NCBI GenBank assembly: GCA_039707655.1
Contig: CM077672.1
Coordinates: 458,468,390-458,532,389, forward strand
From: Elymus sibiricus
Taxonomy: Eukaryota > Streptophyta > Magnoliopsida > Poales > Poaceae
DNA: 64,000 nt
Reading direction: 5' to 3'
Shown piece after piece: positions 59,601 through 64,000 of this stretch. Below the pieces are notes generated by a model that did not search any database, was not told the origin of the DNA, and saw only the letters and a program-made list of their open reading frames with translations. Each line of letters begins with the position of its first letter. The stretch's first letter is position 1. Made by a program: the position numbers and the translations under genes.

Positions 59601-60561
59601 TCTTGTCTTAACGATTATTTGTCCTTCACGATGCCGAACTCTTGGTCGGCTCGCCGAGGTAAAGATCCGAGGTGATTGTCGTCGGCTTGATGGAGTGACG
59701 GCGCAGTCGATGCTGGCGCAGGTCGGCAGCCGTGCAGCAACATGGTCGGGCCGGTTTGACATCGGCGCGATGGTGAAGATCGCCTCGGAAAAGACTCAAA
59801 ATTTGTAGGCATGTGCTTGAGAACAAAACACAATACCCTAGAGAAAATTTCCTTCAAAAAAGGACGTCCGATAACCCGTTCATGAAAAAGATGAACTCGG
59901 GTCGGATTCGCTTTCGCGCAGAAAACAGATCCGAAAATTGATGCACTCATCGGACGTTTCCCGAAGTTTGAACCGTCGGATCGAGCTGAAATTTTGAGGG
60001 GTTGTCGATACGGGAATTCCGCAGCCGATGAACGGTTGGATCTTCCAAAAGATGTCCGAGCTAGCCTCTGGACTCCTCGCCTAAACACATCCAGATCCTC
60101 GTCCAGATTCGACAAGGCTCCGGTATATCGGAGATTGCCGGAGTTTCCTCCATCGGAACGCGATGAAATTTTACAGGGTTGTTGTAGGTTCAATTCTGCG
60201 CAATTCCATCGAAGCAATCGTCAAAGCGACGCTCGAGGAGACGGGGACAGCGAACACGAATCCGCTGTCCAGATAAAACTGCATGATCGCGCGAGCGCAA
60301 TGTTGACGTTGAGCCCCCGATCACCATGGACGATTTTTCCATGATCCCGGATGAGATCGGAGTTGATGATGATGAAGACATCCATACGATCTTGACGATC
60401 CGAAGAGAAGCCTAGTCTTCGGCCTAGCCGAGGTGACCAGTCGAGCCGACGACGAAGATGCCGACGTAGGTCGGTTCTGACGCGTAGATCGCGGTGGATC
60501 CGATCTGAATTCCCATCGCACCACGGCGACTACCCAGCAGGCTCTCAATGAAAGCACCAAT

Positions 60562-60980
60562 GTCGGTTCTAAATCCGGCATATCTCGTAGTAGGGGTCCT
60601 AAGTTAGGCGTCTTGGAGCGATGGTAACATGGACACAGGATTTTACCCAGGTTCGGGCTCTCTCGAAGAGATAATACCCTACGTCCTGCTTTTGATTGTA
60701 TTCATATGGGGTGTAGTACAGAGTACATGTATCTACCACGAGATTGTTCTAATGAATATGAGATGATCTATTGACTAGCCTGGCCTCGGTTTATATATGC
60801 ACCGGAGGCCTAGGGTTTAGAAGAGTCCTCGGCTTGGGCGCCAAGTCTTGTGGAGTCTTCCTTGTATATGTCATGGTCTGCCCGAAGTGGCCCATGAGTG
60901 AACCGCCATGGGGGTCCTCGGCCTGATCCACCTGGTCGGGAGATGACGTGATGAGTACCCCCTAGTCCAGGACACCGTCA
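60562..60980 (-). repeat. 5' LTR (right side) of the reverse LTR element
   Basis: 419 bp, intact ends TGTCGG...CCGTCA on the plus strand. On the minus strand a TATATAAACC promoter motif lies around 60790-60799. Confidence 0.88.
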
Positions 60981-60985
60981 GCTCC

Positions 60986-61349
60986 CGCTCCTCTCCGCCT
61001 CTGCCGGCATGTGCTCCTTGTGCCATCATCCCCCGCCGCCCAACAGAGAGAGCCGCGATGGTGAGAATGGAGGAGGCGGGTAGGAATGGGGGTGGGGGCG
61101 CCTCCCACCAATCCGTCAGCAAGTGGGAATGGGGGAGGCTGGTGGGGATAAGGCGAGTGAATGAGAGAGACACTCGCTAGCGGCCTGATTACAGTGAACG
61201 CTCCACGAACCGTGACCTTGCAACTTTTCACGTCTCAAGATTCGTGCACTTGATCCGATGGTAGATACAGCGTTCGCTGGCAGTTGCCAAAAATCTGACA
61301 GACGCCAGATAACATTTTCGGGAATATTATTATTAGGTAGGCAAGGTGT
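60986..61349. other. Intron sequence, nothing recognised
   Basis: A GC-rich continuation of the 53730-54063 stretch, then AT-richer sequence; no element ends seen. Confidence 0.35.
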
Positions 61350-61575
61350 CACGCTCGTATTTTACGTCAAATTTTCACCATATAGTTGACTAGTACAATG
61401 TAAGTTATAAACCATAAAAATTATATTATTAAATTCGTATTTGAAAAAGAATCAAAGGCACTATTTTCTGACATATAATTTATAACTTACTAGTCAAATT
61501 ATTGACAAGGTTTGACTCAAAATATTAGAGGGACTGACTAATAAATCCGGACGGACGGAGGAAGGAAGTAATACT
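61350..61575. mobile_element. Degenerate Stowaway-group MITE
   Basis: ATAATTTATAACTTACTAGTC and CCGGACGGACGGAGGAAGGAAG at the right resemble the longer Stowaway elements. The left end is only weakly paired (TATAGTTGACTAGTAC...GTAAGTTATAAACC). Confidence 0.5.
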
Positions 61576-61729
61576 CAACTTAGTTGTCACTGAGCTAGTA
61601 TTAGAAGGCATAGAAAAACTGATTAAGTTGGACAAGTTGAAACTTAATAAATCAAGCTTTAACTTCCCAAAATATAAGGCGTAATTGACTTTACACGGTC
61701 TTTGATGCATGACTTTGACCACTAATATA

Positions 61730-62770
61730 CAAGCCCGGCCCTGAGGGGGGCAGCAGGGGCGGCCGCCCCGGGCCCCCAAAAGCTAGGGGCCCCCAGCTGG
61801 CTAATGTCTACTACGTGTATATATGGCCTATGTACTGGGCATGTTCTGAAGTACGACTGTACGAGTATAAATTCTACAGCGTACAACAGGCCTGCGAGAG
61901 AAAGGCAGACAGTCACGCCGCCAATCGTGCCTGTGCACGTAGAGATAGATCTTTCCTCATCAAATCAAAAAAGAAAAACATGGAGATATCGCTATGTCCT
62001 CATTTTTTCAATCGATCTCCATCTTCCTATTTTCAAGGACAATCTGTATCTTCCATAATCCTGATCGCTATCCCTATCTAGCTGTACCGGATCGCTAGCC
62101 TACCAAGCTAGCTCGTTCTTCAGCTGATCGTTAGCGCGCATCTCCCTGCTCTTGTTTGCTGGACAATAGCCTTGCTGCCGTATAGATGGGAGATACCCCA
62201 TAGCCAGCCCCCACGCAGCAATGCCGAGAAGCGATCGGTCGAGTCTGTGAAAGAAGATCGCATCAAGTCCTCAGGTCACTGCGACGTTGCGATTCCAATT
62301 CATAGAAGAAGGTGCGTCTCTGTATATAAGAATACTATATGCCCTATGCAATTTAGCCATGATACTTGATAAAGATTTATTAATGATTCAATATTGCATC
62401 TCCATAGTACCAGTACGGCCGTTGATAATCGAAGATCAATTGGACATCGTTAAGGGGTATATTATTTGAGATTCGTCATTGTGAGTTCAACATGATAGAC
62501 GATAAGATTTTATTGAGTTGGTTCCTTAGATTTGTAATTGTGCGTTACTTTTTGAATTACTAATTTCTTCATCAAATTTCGTAATCTTTATGTCACCCCA
62601 AAAATCGTACATGTGGAAATATTAGGAAAAACGAATGTAGCATGTATAAATTATATGAATATTCCTTTTAGATGTATTTTTTGTGTTTTGTTGGTTATTT
62701 TGGTCTATATATTACAGGGCCCCGGGTTGCAGTTTCGCCCCGGGCCCCCGAAATCTTAGGACCGGCCGTG
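61730..62770. mobile_element. Non-autonomous hAT-like element, 1,041 bp
   Basis: The ends CAAGCCCGGCCCTGAG and CTTAGGACCGGCCGTG are imperfect inverted repeats, followed inwards by GGGGCGGCCGCCCCGGGCCCCC-type (left) and CCCCGGGCCCCCG (right) GC blocks. The 8 bp duplication CTAATATA (61722-61729 and 62771-62778) is perfect. The interior is AT-rich without transposase. Confidence 0.85.
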
Positions 62771-63038
62771 CTAATATATATCAAAGTACATGGATTAAAC
62801 ATGTATAAATGGCATCATTGTATTTGTCTTGCAAAACAGTTTTATTTCATATGTATGTATACTAATTTTGTAGACATATAATACGTGAAAATCATAGTCA
62901 AAGTTGTGCAAGAAAGACCACAAAAGTCAATCGGCGCCTTATATTTTGGAAAGACCAGAAAAGTCAATCATAGTCAAACAGTGTACGATCGATCGATCCA
63001 TAATAATCCATAAAATAGGCATGCATGCATGAGTGCAG

Positions 63039-63173
63039 GAGATGGTGGAGTGGGAGTTCAAGAGCAAGGAGGACGGCAAGATGCAAGCGTGCGGGCACGA
63101 CGCGCACGTCGCCATGCTCCTCGGAGCAGCCAAGCTGCTTCACTCCCGCAAGGACCATCTCAAGGAGGCACAG
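63039..63173 (+). CDS. ILR1-like IAA-amino acid hydrolase, exon 2 (3' border altered)
   Basis: After acceptor GAGTGCAG the frame reads [15 protein letters not shown], then [19 protein letters not shown] (residues about 110-128), with metal ligands Cys112, His114 and the following His117 typical of M20 amidohydrolases, then HSRKDHLK. From about 63165 the DNA becomes the GAGGCAC minisatellite. In the family, LKG is followed by TVKLVFQPAEE, and the glycine codon is probably split by an intron (phase 1). Here a donor is visible only as CACAG|GTTTTT at 63173/63174, in phase 0. Without splicing the frame stays open to about 63320. The gene may therefore be damaged. Its downstream exons are not in the window. 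Confidence 0.8.
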
Positions 63174-63640
63174 GTTTTTTTTCTACGGCAAGATGCACAA
63201 ATTTGCTTCTCGTGGAGGCACAGGTTTGTTTTCGCAAGAAGCACAGTTGTGCCTTTTGGAAAGAAAAAAAACACATTTTTTTCCACGAGAGGCACATATT
63301 TGCTTCTCGTGGAGGCATAGGTTTGCTTCCGCGAGAGGCACAATTGTGCGTGTCAAAATAAAAAAAACGCATTTTCCTTCCGCGAGAGGCACGGATTTGC
63401 TTCTTGCGGAGGCACAAGTTTGCTTACGCGAGAGGCACATATTTACTTGCGCGAGAGGCACAACTGTGCTTCATGGAAAAGAAAAAAACGCGTTTTTTTT
63501 TCTGTGAGAGACAAGGATTTGCTTCGTGTGGAGGCACAACTTTGCTTCCGTGAGAGGCACAGCTATGCCTCTCGGAAAGGAAAAAAAGTGAGGAAAAAAT
63601 TGTGCTTCCATCTTGCTTTTTTTTTTCTAAATTTTTTTTC
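63160..63640. repeat. GAGGCAC / TTTGCTTC minisatellite
   Basis: It is built of alternating units such as GTGGAGGCACAGGTTTGCTTC and CGCGAGAGGCACAATTGTGC, with A-rich separators (GAAAGAAAAAAAACGC) at about 63250, 63360, 63480 and 63580. About twelve GAGGCAC cores are present. It resembles the interior of a wheat DNA transposon. It touches exon 2 of the hydrolase gene. Confidence 0.85.
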
Positions 63641-64000
63641 GTCAAAACCTATTCACATGAGATCTAGTTTCGAAGATCTCAACACGAGAAATCCAATTGT
63701 GAAAACGATTCGCGATTTGGATGCACAGTTTAAGAGATAATTTTTTTAAAATAAACGAATCTACGGAAAAAAGGAAAACTCATAGGAATGTGCGCCACTC
63801 GTCACAACCTGCAAAGGTGGAAATGACCTTTGCAAGGGGTACCCCTTAATTAGTTATTTCGATATGTGCTACTATCATAGTATCGGGTATAGGTTTAGCC
63901 TGGGCCACATTTGTCACGGTCCACGAAACATGCTCTTCGGCCGGGCCTGCATTGACAAGTACCGCCGTCAACGGCGAAACTTCCGTTCTCCACTACTATC
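63641..64000. other. Probable continuation of the transposon flanking exon 2
   Basis: A T/A-rich stretch, then GGAATGTGCGCCACTCGTCAC at 63786. No coding sequence and no third hydrolase exon. Confidence 0.4.

Larger units (their letters stand above)
54064..60980 (-). mobile_element. Non-coding LTR retrotransposon (large, non-autonomous), reverse strand
   Basis: The LTRs at 54064-54084 plus 55831-56229 (left, split by a solo LTR) and 60562-60980 (right) share about 98% identity by eye. The 5 bp target duplication is perfect: GCTCC at 54059-54063 and 60981-60985. Read on the minus strand, the LTR runs TGACGGTGTCCTGG...ACCGACA and is followed by TTGGTGCTTTCATTGAGAGC, a primer-site-like phrase I recall from Triticeae elements. 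The purine-rich GTTCAGGGGGCTAC precedes the other LTR. The 4.3 kb interior has only short frames, so it is a large non-autonomous element. Superfamily is uncertain (Gypsy-like by general style). Confidence 0.85.
41535..63038 (+). other. First intron of the hydrolase gene, 21,504 bp, filled with repeats
   Basis: The flanking exons join in frame (ALPIQ then [15 protein letters not shown]), as in ILR1-type proteins, and the ends are GT and AG. The interior contains the TGCCATG minisatellite, a GA microsatellite, Copia copy B, a reverse LTR element with a solo LTR in it, and a hAT-like element, all with target duplications where complete. About 17 kb of it is identified LTR-retrotransposon sequence. 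Confidence 0.85.

Noticed and set aside
63025..63507. 160-codon plus-strand frame across exon 2 and the minisatellite
   Set aside because: It reads exon 2 in the wrong frame; the hydrolase frame is that giving ACGHDAH.

Overview
This is a plant nuclear window, almost certainly from a Triticeae grass (wheat, Aegilops or a close relative). The repeats support this: an Angela/WIS-type Copia LTR, a Sabrina-like Gypsy LTR, an Au-type SINE, Stowaway MITEs with CTCCCTCCGT ends, and a young Copia family related to Angela. The genes are typical grass nuclear genes with high GC in coding exons. No CRISPR array, operon or bacterial feature is present.

Layout. 1-6925 is a reverse-strand, low-coding Copia element (copy A) cut by the window edge and carrying a Mutator-like foldback element. 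6926-12455 is a stack of older repeats: an unclassified fragment, the 5' end of a Sabrina-like Gypsy element with a broken gag, a LINE reverse transcriptase tail, and an Au SINE. 12456-41534 is a gene island. It holds histone H2B tail fragments, a class I TCP transcription factor (+), a decayed three-piece NAP1/GNARLED (SCAR/WAVE complex) gene fragment (+), a nested repeat block (Tourist in hAT in a GC-rich repeat), a CYP722-type P450 (+), an RZ-1 type RNA-binding protein (-), a small membrane/coiled-coil protein with a damaged 5' end (+), nuclear PSB28 of photosystem II (-, two exons), a LEA_2/NDR1-HIN1-like membrane protein (-), and exon 1 of an ILR1-like IAA-amino acid hydrolase (+).

41535-63038 reads as one 21.5 kb intron of that hydrolase. 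Inside it sit a TGCCATG minisatellite, a complete 9.85 kb Copia element (copy B) with nearly identical LTRs and a TGTAG target duplication, a 6.9 kb reverse-strand LTR element with a GCTCC duplication whose left LTR contains an Angela/WIS solo LTR (GGCAT duplication), and a 1.04 kb hAT-like element (CTAATATA duplication). Exon 2 lies at 63039 and carries the metal-binding CGHDAH motif, but its 3' edge runs straight into a GAGGCAC minisatellite. The rest of the gene is outside the window.

The genes share no obvious pathway: they cover growth transcription (TCP), apocarotenoid/strigolactone-type oxidation (CYP722), RNA processing (RZ-1), PSII assembly (PSB28), membrane stress response (LEA_2) and auxin-conjugate hydrolysis (ILR1-like). 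The most notable biology is in the repeats. Two copies of one Copia family share the same disabling lesions in pol, yet one has inserted very recently. A hydrolase gene has an intron swollen by nested insertions. Target-site duplications resolve the insertion order clearly.
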